Origin: JAIRQK01 sp047974135
Lineage (GTDB): Bacteria > Campylobacterota > Campylobacteria > Campylobacterales > Campylobacteraceae
Direction of reading: 5' to 3'
Assembly: GCA_047974135.1 (NCBI GenBank)
Contig: JBKECC010000104.1
Span: 1-21,336, forward strand
DNA: 21,336 nucleotides
Shown here: positions 1-8,564 of the stretch, piece by piece
Layout: each line of letters starts with the position of its first letter
How positions within the stretch are numbered: the stretch's first letter is position 1
Notes under the pieces: model-generated
Databases searched by the model: none
Told to the model about the DNA's origin: nothing
Seen by the model: only the letters and a program-made list of their open reading frames with translations
Program-made: the position numbers and the translations under genes

Positions 1-522
1 TTCATATCTTTTATAAAGCGCTGCCATTGTTTTATAGTAAGGCTGATCGGCTCTCTCGTGGGCTAGTTCAGGAGTTAAAAAAGTGTTTTTGTATCTTGAT
101 ATTTCGTTTGCAACGCTTGAAGTTGGAAGTTCGCTCTCAAAACTTTTTAAAATTCTTTTTTTATCATCACTATCTATAACAACAAAGTTATTTTTTCTAT
201 TTAATTTGTCTATATGAAATTTTAAAAAGATAAGTCCAAACTTGTGAAAAGTACATAAAAGCGGAGGATAAACAACTCTTATATCCGCACTTCTTAAAAG
301 AGAGAGTGCCCTCTCGCGCATCTCACTTGCAGCTTTATTTGTAAAAGTAAGAGTGAGTGTATTTGCAGGGTCAATTCCTACTTCGCCTATCAAGTAAGCT
401 AACCTTGAAGTGATTGTTTTTGTTTTTCCACTCCCAGCACCTGCTAAGATTAAAACCGGGTTTAACACCTCTTTTACGGCTTCAAGTTGTGAGTCATTAA
501 GCGTATCTAAAATCTTTTCCAT
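1..522 (-). CDS. UvrD/Rep/PcrA-type DNA helicase, N-terminal part (cut by window edge)
   Basis: ATP-dependent superfamily 1 DNA helicase acting in repair or replication in the cytoplasm. The frame is open from the ATG at 522 to base 1, giving 174 residues of a protein that is normally about 650-750 long; the rest lies outside the window. Visible are a Q-motif-like NDSQLEAV (residues 9-16), the Walker A motif AGAGSGKT (27-34), motif Ia with LTFTNKAASEMRER (58-71) and a TFHKFG motif near residue 93, in the order expected for UvrD-like helicases. An in-frame ATG at 537 would add five residues but has no ribosome site; the 522 start is preceded by AAAAGATTGG. UvrD, PcrA and Rep cannot be told apart from this part. 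It is upstream of nothing else in view and is separated from tetR by 112 bases. Confidence 0.9.
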   Translation of the reverse strand, partial: MEKILDTLNDSQLEAVKEVLNPVLILAGAGSGKTKTITSRLAYLIGEVGIDPANTLTLTFTNKAASEMRERALSLLRSADIRVVYPPLLCTFHKFGLIFLKFHIDKLNRKNNFVVIDSDDKKRILKSFESELPTSSVANEISRYKNTFLTPELAHERADQPYYKTMAALYKRYE

Positions 523-606
523 AACCAATCTTTTCATAAAATAGTAAGATTTTATCTAAAATTAGGTTATAAAAAGTTTTGACATCACAAAATGAAAGAT
601 TTTTTG

Positions 607-618
607 TTTACATGTAAA
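607..618. repeat. TTTACATGTAAA palindrome, copy 1
   Basis: Perfect 12-bp palindrome between the tetR stop and the helicase start. The rest of this 112-base gap is plain AT-rich sequence that should hold the helicase promoter; I see no clear -10/-35 pair. Confidence 0.75.
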
Positions 619-634
619 AGAAAATAAACATATT

Positions 635-1165
635 TTACAAAAGCAACTTTTTTATATCACTATAAATCTTATCAATCTCTTCTCTACTAACTTTTAAATA
701 TCTAAAACCTATCAAAGTGAAAAATCCTTCTGTCAGTAAAAGCGCTAATCTTAACTTTCTGCCTTCAAAAGTACTGTCATCTATGGAGTTTATGGCAAAT
801 CTATACCACTCTTGAAACTCCTCTTCTTTTGCAGTGTTTTTAAATAAGGAAGTAATAGCCATGCAACTATCCAAATCAGTATATTCAAATATAAATTTTA
901 TATGTGCTTTTGCTCTTGACTCGGAAGATTTATCATCTTTCATCAAAACATCTATAACATCATTATATTGTTTATCGAATTTATCCACTACTGCTTTTAA
1001 AATGCCCTCTTTGTTTCCAAACACATACTGCACACCACCGATTGATACATCTGCCCTATCGGCTATCTTTCTTATACTTAGATTTTCAACGCCCTCTTTT
1101 ATGATTATCTCTTCAACTATTTTGATTAGAGTGTCTTTGTCTATTTTATTTTTCTTATTTGGCAT
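635..1165 (-). CDS. TetR/AcrR-family transcriptional regulator
   Basis: A 176-residue one-domain repressor of the usual TetR length (about 180-210). Residues 10-55 form the typical TetR helix-turn-helix: residues 12-27 give helix 1 and LSIRKIADRADVSIGGVQYVFGN (split here as 29-39 and 40-51) gives helices 2-4. The C-terminal helical part is the ligand and dimer domain and is too diverged to name a ligand. The start has a good AAAGG site six bases before the ATG. The gene is divergent from an RND efflux operon across 145 bases that contain an 18-bp palindrome, the classic layout of a local repressor of drug or toxic-compound efflux (compare AcrR and CmeR). Control of the efflux operon is inferred from position; the family call is secure. 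Confidence 0.92.
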   Translation of the reverse strand: MPNKKNKIDKDTLIKIVEEIIIKEGVENLSIRKIADRADVSIGGVQYVFGNKEGILKAVVDKFDKQYNDVIDVLMKDDKSSESRAKAHIKFIFEYTDLDSCMAITSLFKNTAKEEEFQEWYRFAINSIDDSTFEGRKLRLALLLTEGFFTLIGFRYLKVSREEIDKIYSDIKKLLL

Positions 1166-1192
1166 TTATAACCTTTTGCAAATTTAGCTGCA

Positions 1193-1204
1193 TTTACATG
1201 TAAA
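1193..1204. repeat. TTTACATGTAAA palindrome, copy 2
   Basis: Perfect 12-bp palindrome in the tetR/efflux divergent region, about 28 bases upstream of the tetR start. It differs in sequence from the 18-bp palindrome at 1279-1296. Confidence 0.75.
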
Positions 1205-1232
1205 AAAATTTTTGAAATTTTATCATAACAAA

Positions 1233-1259
1233 TTTACAAACTGTTAATTTTCATAGAAT
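1233..1259 (+). promoter_or_regulatory. possible promoter of the RND efflux operon
   Basis: TTTACA (1233-1238) and TAGAAT (1254-1259) are separated by 15 bases, shorter than ideal. They would start a transcript near 1266, just before the 18-bp palindrome. This is the best pair in the region but is only a guess. Confidence 0.35.
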
Positions 1260-1278
1260 ACAATTTCGGTTTTAAAAA

Positions 1279-1296
1279 AATACATACGTATGTATT
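1279..1296. promoter_or_regulatory. 18-bp perfect palindrome, likely TetR-family operator
   Basis: AATACATACGTATGTATT reads the same on both strands. It lies between the probable promoter and the ribosome site (AAAAGGA, 1299-1305) of the adaptor gene, so a bound dimer would block transcription of the efflux operon. Its TACATAC/GTATGTA arms resemble the arms of the E. coli AcrR operator as I recall it. That the neighbouring TetR protein binds here is inferred. Confidence 0.65.
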
Positions 1297-1310
1297 ATAA
1301 AAGGATTACT

Positions 1311-2471
1311 ATGAACTTTGGCTTAAAAATCATATCTGTTTTGATGCTTGGTTTGGTATTGAATGGCTGCTCAAATAGTGGGAATGCAAACGAGCAAGCT
1401 GGTGTACAAGCTGTTGAAGTTGGCTATATAACTGTGAGTGAACAAGCGATACCGTTACAACAAGAGATATCAGGCAGGGTAAAGGCTAAATATATCTCTG
1501 ATGTAAGACCACAAATTGATGGAATTATAAAAGAGCAAAAATTTAAAGAGGGTAGCTTCGTTAAAAAAGGCGATATTTTATATATCATAGATCCTGATAC
1601 TTACGAGGCAACTTATGAGAGTGCAGTTGCAGCTTTAAAAAGTGCCGAGGCAGATTTGGCAACTCTAAAATTAAAAAGCGAGAGATACGATGAGCTTTTA
1701 AAAATTGAGGGCATATCCAAACAAAATGCCGATGATGCAAGAGCTGCTTACTTGCAAGGCATTGCATCGGTTGAACAAAATAAAGCTTCAGTAAAAAGTG
1801 CAAAGATAAATCTTGATAGAACAAAGATAAAAGCGCAAATTTCTGGCTATATAGGAGTTTCAAGTTATACGGCTGGTGCCCTTGTGTCTTCAGGTCAATC
1901 AAGTGCATTGGCTACTATAAGATACACAGATTCTGTATATTTAGATTTAAGTCAATCAAATACTCAGCTTTTTAAACTTAAAAAACTTCTCTCACAAGAA
2001 AATATAAAAAAAGGAAGTACTGAAATCAACATACTTCTTCCTGATGGTTCAGTTTATAAATATAAAGGGGTGTTACAACTTCAAGAAGTATCTGTTGATG
2101 AAAGCACTGGATTTGTAACCCTTAGAGCCGAAGTACCAAATACTGAAGGTGAACTCTTGAATGGCATGTTTGTAACTGCTATAGTTGAAAGTGCTATTGA
2201 TACAACCGCTTATCTTATACCTCAACAAGCAGTTTTAAGAGATGCAAAATCTAATCCGATAATAACAACGATAAGAGATAATAATACAGTTGAGCAAAAA
2301 ATCATAACAACTGAAAGAGCAATAGGTAAAAGTTTGATGGTAACAAGTGGTGCAGAAAGTAGCGATAAAATCATTATAGAGGGACTAGGCAAAGTAAATA
2401 CAAATAGTATCGTATCTCCCGTTGATGTAACTGACAGATATGCTAATTTAACAAAAGTAGAGACAAAATGA
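1311..2471 (+). CDS. RND efflux periplasmic adaptor lipoprotein (AcrA/MexA/HlyD family)
   Basis: A 386-residue membrane-fusion protein that links an inner-membrane RND pump to an outer-membrane channel. The N-terminus MNFGLKIISVLMLGLVLNGC is a lipoprotein signal with the modified cysteine at residue 20. A lipoyl-like half (DGIIKEQKFKEGSFVKKGD) leads into a long coiled-coil hairpin rich in A, E, K and L, then the returning lipoyl half and beta-barrel domains, in AcrA order. A start at 1290 (seven residues longer) is rejected: it falls inside the palindrome and has no ribosome site, whereas the ATG at 1311 has AAAAGGA at good spacing. The stop overlaps the next start as ATGA, so translation of adaptor and pump is probably coupled. 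Substrate cannot be read from the sequence. Confidence 0.93.
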   Translation: MNFGLKIISVLMLGLVLNGCSNSGNANEQAGVQAVEVGYITVSEQAIPLQQEISGRVKAKYISDVRPQIDGIIKEQKFKEGSFVKKGDILYIIDPDTYEATYESAVAALKSAEADLATLKLKSERYDELLKIEGISKQNADDARAAYLQGIASVEQNKASVKSAKINLDRTKIKAQISGYIGVSSYTAGALVSSGQSSALATIRYTDSVYLDLSQSNTQLFKLKKLLSQENIKKGSTEINILLPDGSVYKYKGVLQLQEVSVDESTGFVTLRAEVPNTEGELLNGMFVTAIVESAIDTTAYLIPQQAVLRDAKSNPIITTIRDNNTVEQKIITTERAIGKSLMVTSGAESSDKIIIEGLGKVNTNSIVSPVDVTDRYANLTKVETK

Positions 2472-5400
2472 TAGCTCGTTTCTTTGTAAACCGCCCAATA
2501 TTTGCATGGGTTATCTCTATAGTTATAATGCTTGGAGGTGCTTTGTCCTTAAATAAACTTGCACTTGAGCAGTATCCAGATATTGCTCCTCCTACTATTC
2601 AGATTTCTGCAACTTATACAGGTGCATCTGCAGAAACGGTTGAAAATAGTGTTACGCAAATCATAGAACAAGAGTTAACAGGGCTTGATGGCTTAGATTA
2701 CTTTTCATCAACAAGTAGCTTTGGTTCCGCTTCTATAAGCGTTGTATTTGAAAAAGGAACCGATGCAGACATAGCTCAAGTCCAAGTAAATAACAAAATT
2801 CAACAAATAACTTCAAGACTGCCTAGCGATGTTCAAACAGAGGGCGTAACAGTCGTAAAATCTCAAAACAGCTTTTTGATGATCGTTGCACTTTATGATG
2901 AGTCTGGAAAATATGATGAAACCGATATTTCAGACTACCTTGTAAGTAATATACAAGATGGTTTATCAAGAGTTGAAGGTGTTGGTAGTGTACAAGTTTT
3001 TGGTGGCGAATATGCCATGAGAGTTTGGCTTGACCCAAATAAATTAAAATCTTTATCTCTCATGCCTTCAGATGTTACAAGTGCTATTACTACACAAAAT
3101 GCGCAATCTTCTGCTGGTAGTATAGGAGCTAAACCTTATGGAAGCAAAGGGCAAGAACTTAACGCAGAAGTAATCTCAAGAGCAAAACTAACAAGCGTAG
3201 ATGAATTTAAAATATAATTTTAAAAAGCAATAACAATGGCTCTGATGTTCTTTTATCTGATGTGGCAAGGGTTGAACTTGGTAGTCAAGACTATTCATAC
3301 ACTGCAAAAATCAATGGTAAATCTGCAAGCGGTATAGCTGTTATGCTAGCTGCTGATGCAAATGCTGTATCAACTGCTTCAAGAGTAAAAGAGTTTATAA
3401 GTGGCTATGAGAGTATATTGCCTGCAGGCCTTCAAGTGACTTATCCTTATGATACTACTATCTTCGTTGAAGAATCTATACAAGAAGTTGTAAAAACTCT
3501 ATTTGAAGCAATAGTTCTAGTAATCATCGTAATGTTTGTGTTTTTAAATAGTTGGAGAGCTACTATCATCCCAGCAATCGCTGTGCCTGTTGTTTTGCTT
3601 GGAACATTTGGAGTTTTATATCTACTTGGTTTTACTATAAATTCTCTTACAATGTTTGGTATGGTTTTAGCCATAGGACTCTTGGTTGATGATGCTATCG
3701 TTGTTGTAGAAAACGTTGAAAGAAATATGGAAGAAAAGCATTTACCTCCAAAAGAGGCAACTATACTAGCCATGGAAGAGATAACAAGTGCTCTTATAGG
3801 TGTAGCTATAGTTCTTTCAGTAGTATTTTTACCAATGGCTTTCTTTGGGGGATCAACTGGGGTTATATATAAACAATTCTCAGCAACCATCATATCTGCT
3901 ATGGTTCTATCAGTGGTTGTTGCCTTAACGCTTTCTCCGGCTATTTGTGCAACATTTTTAAAGCCAAAAGATCATAATAAAAAAGATACGGGGCCTATTG
4001 CATGGTTTAATAATAAATTTACAGAATTGACAAAAAAATATACAAATGGTGTATCAAAATTTATAACTAAACCAGCTAAGTGGCTAATACTATATTTTGC
4101 AATCATAGCTTCATTATTGTACTTTTTTACAAAGCTTCCTACTGGATTTTTACCAACGGAAGATCAAGGAAGTTTAATGGTTCAATTTACTCTTCCAGTA
4201 GGAGCAAGTTCTACTAGAAGTGCAGAGGCTGAACAACAAATAATAGACTATTTCCTAACAGAAGAAAAAAAGAATACAGATACCATCTTTACGCTAGTTG
4301 GATTTTCTTTTAGTGGAAGTGGACAAAATGTCGGTATGGCATTTATAAATTTGAAAAATTGGAGTGAACGTCAAAATGTTGGTGATAGTGCTGATGAGAT
4401 AGCTCTAAAAGCAATGATGACATTTTCAAATAGTGCTTCAAAATATTTTGTAAGAGACGCTAGTGTATATGTCATGAATCCTCCTGCTATCGATGGTTTA
4501 GGACAAACAGATGGATTTGACTTTAGACTGCAAGCAACATCAGCGATGACAAGAGCAGACTTGCTTGCAGCAAAAAATAGTGTTTTACTTGAAGCACAAA
4601 AAAATACTCTCATGAGCAATGTAAGGGTTGAGGGAACTGAAGAGACTTCACAACTAAAAATAAATTATAACAATAAAAAAGTTTTTTCACATGGACTTTC
4701 ACTTTCTGATATAGATACTACTCTTAGTATTGCTTGGGCTGGTTCATACGTTAATGACTTTTTAGATAAATCAAGAGTAAAAAGGGTTTATGTTCAAGGA
4801 GATGCCAACTTTAGATCAAAACCAGAAGACTTATATACTTGGAATGTAAGAAATTCCGAAAATAGCATGGTCTCCTTTGAAGAGTTTGCAACTTCATCTT
4901 GGAATCCAACAGAAAAATCTCTAACAAGATATAACGGTTTAGCTTCTTATCAATTTCAAGGCTCACCTGCAAGTGGTATAAGTTCTGGTGTAGCTATGAA
5001 TGAAATGGAAAGAGTTGCAAAAGAGATAGCGCCTGATACTACGTATGCTTGGAGTGGATTATCTCATCAAGAAAAACTTTCAGGAAGCCAATCTACATCT
5101 TTATATTTACTTTCCTTGATAGTTGTATTTTTATGCTTAGCTGCACTTTATGAGAGTTGGTCTATACCATTTTCAGTTCTCATGGTTGTTCCTCTCGGGG
5201 TTATAGGAACTATCCTTGCTGTACATTTTAGAGGATTAGAAAATGATATATATTTTCAAGTGGCACTTCTAACGACGATTGGATTATCCGCTAAAAACGC
5301 TATATTAATTGTTGAGTTTGTTGAAGATGCCTATGAAAAAGGAAAGCCACTGCTTGAGTCAGCCATTGAAGGAGCAACATTGAGACTTAGACCAATCATG

Positions 5401-5601
5401 ATGACATCTTTAGCATTTATAGCTGGCGTAACACCTCTTGCCGTCTCAACTGGAGCCGGTGCAAATGGGAGAATTGCGATTGGTACTGGTATCATTGGTG
5501 GAACGTTAACTGCTACTATTTTAGCTATATTCTTTGTTCCACTGTTCTTTGTTATAATCAAAAAGCTATTTACAAGAACTAAAAAAGTTGTAGGAAAATA
5601 A
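2468..5601 (+). pseudogene. RND (HAE1/AcrB-family) efflux pump, split by an apparent one-base deletion
   Basis: Proton-driven inner-membrane drug/hydrophobe pump. The first frame runs 2468-3217 (249 residues, starting MIARFFVNRPIFAWVISI as in AcrB) and stops after DEFKI. The homologous sequence continues in another frame from 3211 to 5601, with IILKSNNNGSDVLLSDVARVEL directly following in family order (quoted in parts of one 22-residue stretch: IILKSNNNGSD and VLLSDVARVEL). Adding one A to the run 3209-3212 restores a single 1044-residue protein, the normal AcrB length. The second part keeps the proton-relay motifs: VDDAIVVVENVER of TM4 with its Asp pair, and LSAKNAILIVEF of TM10 with its Lys. 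Apart from this break both parts look intact and the flanking operon genes are whole. The ATG at 3262 lacks a ribosome site, so the second part is probably not made alone. Sequencing error and true mutation are both possible. Confidence 0.9.
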
Positions 5602-5602
5602 T

Positions 5603-6988
5603 ATGAAAAATATAATTATACTGTTTATTCCAATTTTGCTATTTTTAACTGGTTGTTCAACTCATACAACTCCCCTACAAAGCAACTTTACAATGCCTTA
5701 TAGTTATGGTGATAACTCATCATCAAACAAGAGCAATGTGGATATAAATTGGTGGAAAAATTTTAATTCACCAACTCTTGTTACTTTGATAGAAGATGCA
5801 AAGAAAAATTCACCAGATGTTTTGATAGCTATTGAAAGTTTAGAGCAAGCAAGACTTACATTAGAAAATGCAGGACTTGCTTACTATCCAACCATAAGCT
5901 CCTCAGCAAGTAGCAGTGGCACTAGAACAAAACCAGATGGAAGTTCTTGGAGTACTTCAAAGTCAACAAGTGGAACCGTTAGTATTAGTTATGAGCTTGA
6001 CTTGTGGGGCAAGATAGCTGGGCAAAAAGAAGAAGCAAATGCATCATACTTTGCAAGCAAATACAGCAAAGATGCAACGATGCTGTCTTTATATTCTTCT
6101 GTTGCAACTGCTTATTTTAACTTTTTAGCAACAAATGAGAGATTAGCCATCGCTAAAAGTAACTTAGAGATTAGTCAAAAATTGATGAATGTGGTAAATG
6201 GTCAATACAAAGTAGGAACAGTTACAGCACTTGATGTTTATACTCAACAAACAACTCTTCTAAATCAACAAGCAACAGTTGATGGGCTAGAACTAAGCCT
6301 CAAAGAGTACAAAAATGCTCTTGCGATATTAATCGGTAAAACTCCACAAGAGTTTAATACTACAAATGATGATTTTTGGAAGTTAAATCTGCCTACCATT
6401 GAAGCTGGATTACCTTCAGAACTACTGCTTGAGCGTCCAGATATAGCAAAGGCAAGAGAAGATGTAAATAGTGCAAATGCTGCAACAAAAGTAGCAAATG
6501 CAAACAGGTTTCCAAGCTTTACTTTAAGTGCAAGTGGTGGCATCTCTTCTGCTTCGCTTTTATCCTTTAAAGATCCAACAAGCACACTTTCACTGGGACT
6601 AAGTGCTGCTTATACTCTTCTTGATTGGGGTAATCTTAAAAACTTAAGAGATATAGAAGTGAGTAAAACAAGAAGTGCTATAGCTACCTACAACAAAACG
6701 ATACTGACAGCATTGCAAGAGACATCTGATGCGTTAAATAGTGTTGCTTATCAAAAAAGTCAAGTTGTTTTACAAGAGGATATAGTAAACTTCTCACAAA
6801 AATCACTTGAAATCTCAGAATCCCAGTATAAACACGGAACTAGCGATTTTACAACATTACTAAATTCTCAAACTTCATATTTTAGTGCGAGAGACAATCT
6901 AGCAACGCAAAGATTGAATCACTTAAACGCCCTTATAACACTATACAAAGTTCTTGGTGGTGGATGGGACATGGACACTGAATTATAA
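5603..6988 (+). CDS. RND efflux outer-membrane lipoprotein (OprM/NodT/TolC family)
   Basis: A 461-residue outer-membrane channel of the tripartite pump. The signal MKNIIILFIPILLFLTGC ends in a lipobox with Cys18. The mature part shows the duplicated outer-membrane efflux repeats: a first half with the conserved WWKNFNSPTLVTLIEDAKKNSPDV entry region (given in pieces: WWKNFNSPTLVTL and IEDAKKNSPDV) and YELDLWGKI, and a second half with LLERPDIAKAREDVNSANA and YTLLDWGNL, which is the NodT/OprM pattern. The start lies one base after the pump stop and uses GTAGGAAA, so it is the third gene of the efflux operon. Length is typical (OprM about 485). It is followed by a 32-bp palindrome that probably ends the operon. 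Confidence 0.93.
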   Translation: MKNIIILFIPILLFLTGCSTHTTPLQSNFTMPYSYGDNSSSNKSNVDINWWKNFNSPTLVTLIEDAKKNSPDVLIAIESLEQARLTLENAGLAYYPTISSSASSSGTRTKPDGSSWSTSKSTSGTVSISYELDLWGKIAGQKEEANASYFASKYSKDATMLSLYSSVATAYFNFLATNERLAIAKSNLEISQKLMNVVNGQYKVGTVTALDVYTQQTTLLNQQATVDGLELSLKEYKNALAILIGKTPQEFNTTNDDFWKLNLPTIEAGLPSELLLERPDIAKAREDVNSANAATKVANANRFPSFTLSASGGISSASLLSFKDPTSTLSLGLSAAYTLLDWGNLKNLRDIEVSKTRSAIATYNKTILTALQETSDALNSVAYQKSQVVLQEDIVNFSQKSLEISESQYKHGTSDFTTLLNSQTSYFSARDNLATQRLNHLNALITLYKVLGGGWDMDTEL

Positions 6989-6999
6989 AATATTTTAGA

Positions 7000-7031
7000 C
7001 ATTTAAGTTCTTACATGTAAGAACTTAAATG
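7000..7031. terminator. 32-bp perfect palindrome between convergent genes, likely two-way terminator
   Basis: The two 16-base arms CATTTAAGTTCTTACA and TGTAAGAACTTAAATG are exact reverse complements with no spacer, centred on a TTACATGTAA core. It lies 11 bases after the outer-membrane lipoprotein stop and 11 bases after the stop of the convergent gene at 7043. As RNA it folds into a long stem with a CAUG loop. T-rich sequence follows on the plus strand and AT-rich sequence on the minus. The terminator role is inferred from position. Confidence 0.6.
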
Positions 7032-7042
7032 GTTTATCCGTG

Positions 7043-7717
7043 TTATATATTTTTATACTTTTTTTTACATGTAAGTTTAAAAACTACTCTTGTTATGATT
7101 ATGATTGAAAGAACTATACTTACATAATCCAAAACAACATGCCATTTTGCTTGTTCATAATTCCAAAATTCAAAAGCAAATCTCATAAAAAGTTTTGAGA
7201 TTATATCTCTTTGCATAACTACATAACCAGCATAAATAACTATAAGTGCTGATACAAATAAGATAAAAATATAGTTTAATTTTACATTTATAGGAAATCT
7301 TTTTTTAGCAAATGCTACCAATCTTTGCCACTGTAAACCTATGTGAATAGATGAGAAAAATAAAAACCAATACGCAGAAGTTGTATGTATTTGTTGCAAC
7401 ATCAAAGTGCTTTTAAACCCTAAAAATGTAAAAACAAATTTTGATATCATAATACTGCTAAATATTAATGTAGACATCGATAGTAGCATTAAAAAAATAA
7501 TTAGCGTATTTAAAACTCTAAAAGTAGTTTGTTTGGCTCTAAAAAACGAGGTAAACCAACCACTATTTATACTTACATGTAAGATGATAAACGATAAAAA
7601 TAAAACTCCAAAACTTTCATGAATTTTATTGCCAGTTATCTTATTTAAAAATAGTGATATAAAAAGCAGAATCATCACAATATTTGTAAAATTTCGCAAG
7701 ATTTGCTTTTTACTCAT
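7043..7717 (-). CDS. DUF4405-like membrane protein, possible haem-binding cytochrome b561-type
   Basis: A 224-residue integral membrane protein with about five hydrophobic segments (roughly residues 12-28, 36-52, 72-90, 110-128, 148-167, and one near 197-212). The stretch ITGNKIHESFGVLFLSFIILH and the later QQIHTTSAYWFLFFSSIH match the style of DUF4405/cytochrome-b-like proteins. Two histidine pairs, H33/H47 and H111/H125, share the same 13-residue spacing, as expected if two helices hold haem; this is inference. It begins 12 bases after the stop of a Tat-exported flavodoxin on the same strand, so both probably share a promoter, and it could pass electrons between quinol and that periplasmic flavoprotein. 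Two TTACATGTAA copies lie inside its coding sequence. It ends at a two-way terminator palindrome. Confidence 0.72.
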   Translation of the reverse strand: MSKKQILRNFTNIVMILLFISLFLNKITGNKIHESFGVLFLSFIILHVSINSGWFTSFFRAKQTTFRVLNTLIIFLMLLSMSTLIFSSIMISKFVFTFLGFKSTLMLQQIHTTSAYWFLFFSSIHIGLQWQRLVAFAKKRFPINVKLNYIFILFVSALIVIYAGYVVMQRDIISKLFMRFAFEFWNYEQAKWHVVLDYVSIVLSIIIITRVVFKLTCKKKYKNI

Positions 7718-7729
7718 TTTTGATTACTC

Positions 7730-8350
7730 TTATGCAAGAGAAAACTCTTTTACAAGACTCTCTATTTCTCTTTTTGTAGAGCTGTCTCTAACACTTCGCC
7801 CTCTTATAGCAACGCCATCTAACACGCTCGCACTTGGATTTAATAGTCTGATATCAGAAACACTTCTTCCAAAGTAGCTACCCTCGTGTGTTGTAAAAGG
7901 AATGATAGTTTTTCTGGCAAAACTGTTTTTCTCAAAAAAAGTAAACAGTGCCATAGGAATCGTTCCCCACCAGTTTGGATAACCTATAAATACAGTGTCA
8001 AACTTATCTATATTAGATAGAGTTGATGAAAGTTCTGGCTTAAAATTTGCATTTTGCTCTTTCTTTGCCTGATCAACCACACTATCATAATCTTGTGGGT
8101 AAGTTTGCACTGTTTTTATCTCATGCAAAACTCCTCCTGTTTGGTTCTGTATCTCATTTGCCAAAAATCTGGTATTTCCAGAATGTGAAAAATACGCTAT
8201 CAAAATCTTACTATTTTGCTTAGAATTAGACGAATTTTCTGTTGCAAGAAGCTGTTTTGGAAGTATTAGAGCCATAAAAACAAAAGAAGCTGTTTTCATA
8301 AAATATCTCCTTTTATTTTTGATATTTTGTTGTAAATTTTTTAAAGACAT
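7730..8350 (-). CDS. Tat-exported flavodoxin-family protein
   Basis: A 206-residue FMN-binding flavodoxin-like protein. The N-terminus carries KRRYFMK at residues 13-19 followed by a hydrophobic stretch to LLA36, a twin-arginine (Tat) signal, fitting a protein exported after folding with its cofactor. The FMN phosphate loop is FSHSGNTRF (54-62), followed by IGYPNWWGTIPM and TTHEGSYFGRS, typical of the flavodoxin_4 type. The start at 8350 has AAGGAG at proper spacing. An inner ATG at 8299 also has AGGAG upstream, but those bases encode the twin arginine, and the shorter protein would lose the Tat motif, so the long start is preferred. First gene of unit D, with promoter D 28 bases upstream. 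Its role is probably electron transfer or quinone/flavin reduction in the periplasm. Confidence 0.85.
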   Translation of the reverse strand: MSLKNLQQNIKNKRRYFMKTASFVFMALILPKQLLATENSSNSKQNSKILIAYFSHSGNTRFLANEIQNQTGGVLHEIKTVQTYPQDYDSVVDQAKKEQNANFKPELSSTLSNIDKFDTVFIGYPNWWGTIPMALFTFFEKNSFARKTIIPFTTHEGSYFGRSVSDIRLLNPSASVLDGVAIRGRSVRDSSTKREIESLVKEFSLA

Positions 8351-8378
8351 TTTGTCTCCTTGGATATGAAATTGGCTG

Positions 8379-8443
8379 ATTATAACTTTTAAACGGTTAC
8401 TACAAATAGAATGATTTTCCCTGAAAATTGCACATTTCTACAA
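8379..8443 (-). promoter_or_regulatory. island promoter D (for the Tat flavodoxin unit)
   Basis: On the minus strand: TTGT (8443-8440), 8 bases, GCAATT (8431-8426), 13 bases, ATTCTAT (8412-8406), 21 bases, TATAAT (8384-8379). It is the most diverged of four matching promoters, with TTGT for TTGC and one extra base before the -10. Activator sites would sit just upstream of and over the -35 position. Confidence 0.72.
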
Positions 8444-8474
8444 TAGACAAAAAATAGTTTTGAAAATTTACATT

Positions 8475-8538
8475 TTGCAGGATTAGGCAATTTTAATAGA
8501 TTTTTATTCTACAGGTTTTTTATATAAATATATATAAT
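8475..8538 (+). promoter_or_regulatory. island promoter A (for the flavoprotein/MFS unit)
   Basis: TTGC (8475-8478), 8 bases, GCAATT (8487-8492), 13 bases, ATTCTAC (8506-8512), 20 bases, TATAAT (8533-8538). No standard -35 box is present, which suits a promoter that needs an activator. It shares its 214-base divergent region with promoter D and faces the other way. Confidence 0.78.
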
Positions 8539-8564
8539 ATTCAAAAATAAATATGGAGAAAATT

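Noticed and set aside
1290..1310. Adaptor start at the ATG at 1290
   Set aside because: It lies within the operator-like palindrome, has no ribosome site and adds charged residues before the lipoprotein signal; 1311 is better.
3206..3220. Programmed -1 ribosomal frameshift joining the two parts of the RND pump
   Set aside because: The zero-frame codons here are TTT AAA ATA TAA, not a proper XXXYYYZ slippery heptamer; re-pairing after a -1 slip would be poor, and four A are too few for transcriptional slippage. RND pumps are not known to use frameshifting.
3447..3893. Minus-strand open frame inside the RND pump, and similar antisense frames elsewhere
   Set aside because: They are shadows of well-supported genes on the other strand, with no ribosome sites and low-complexity translations.
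8248..8299. Shorter start (ATG at 8299) for the Tat flavodoxin
   Set aside because: It has an AGGAG in front, but the longer form has an equally good site and contains the twin-arginine motif encoded by those same bases.
8475..8538. Sigma-54 promoters at the island starts (because of conserved GGC...GC-like bases)
   Set aside because: The GG/GC dinucleotides with fixed spacing of -24/-12 promoters are absent, and a good TATAAT sits at constant distance, which fits the main sigma factor.
8521..8540. Alternating AT tract as a DNA-unwinding or origin element
   Set aside because: It is only about 20 bases, sits at the -10 of promoter A, and no DnaA-box cluster is seen nearby.
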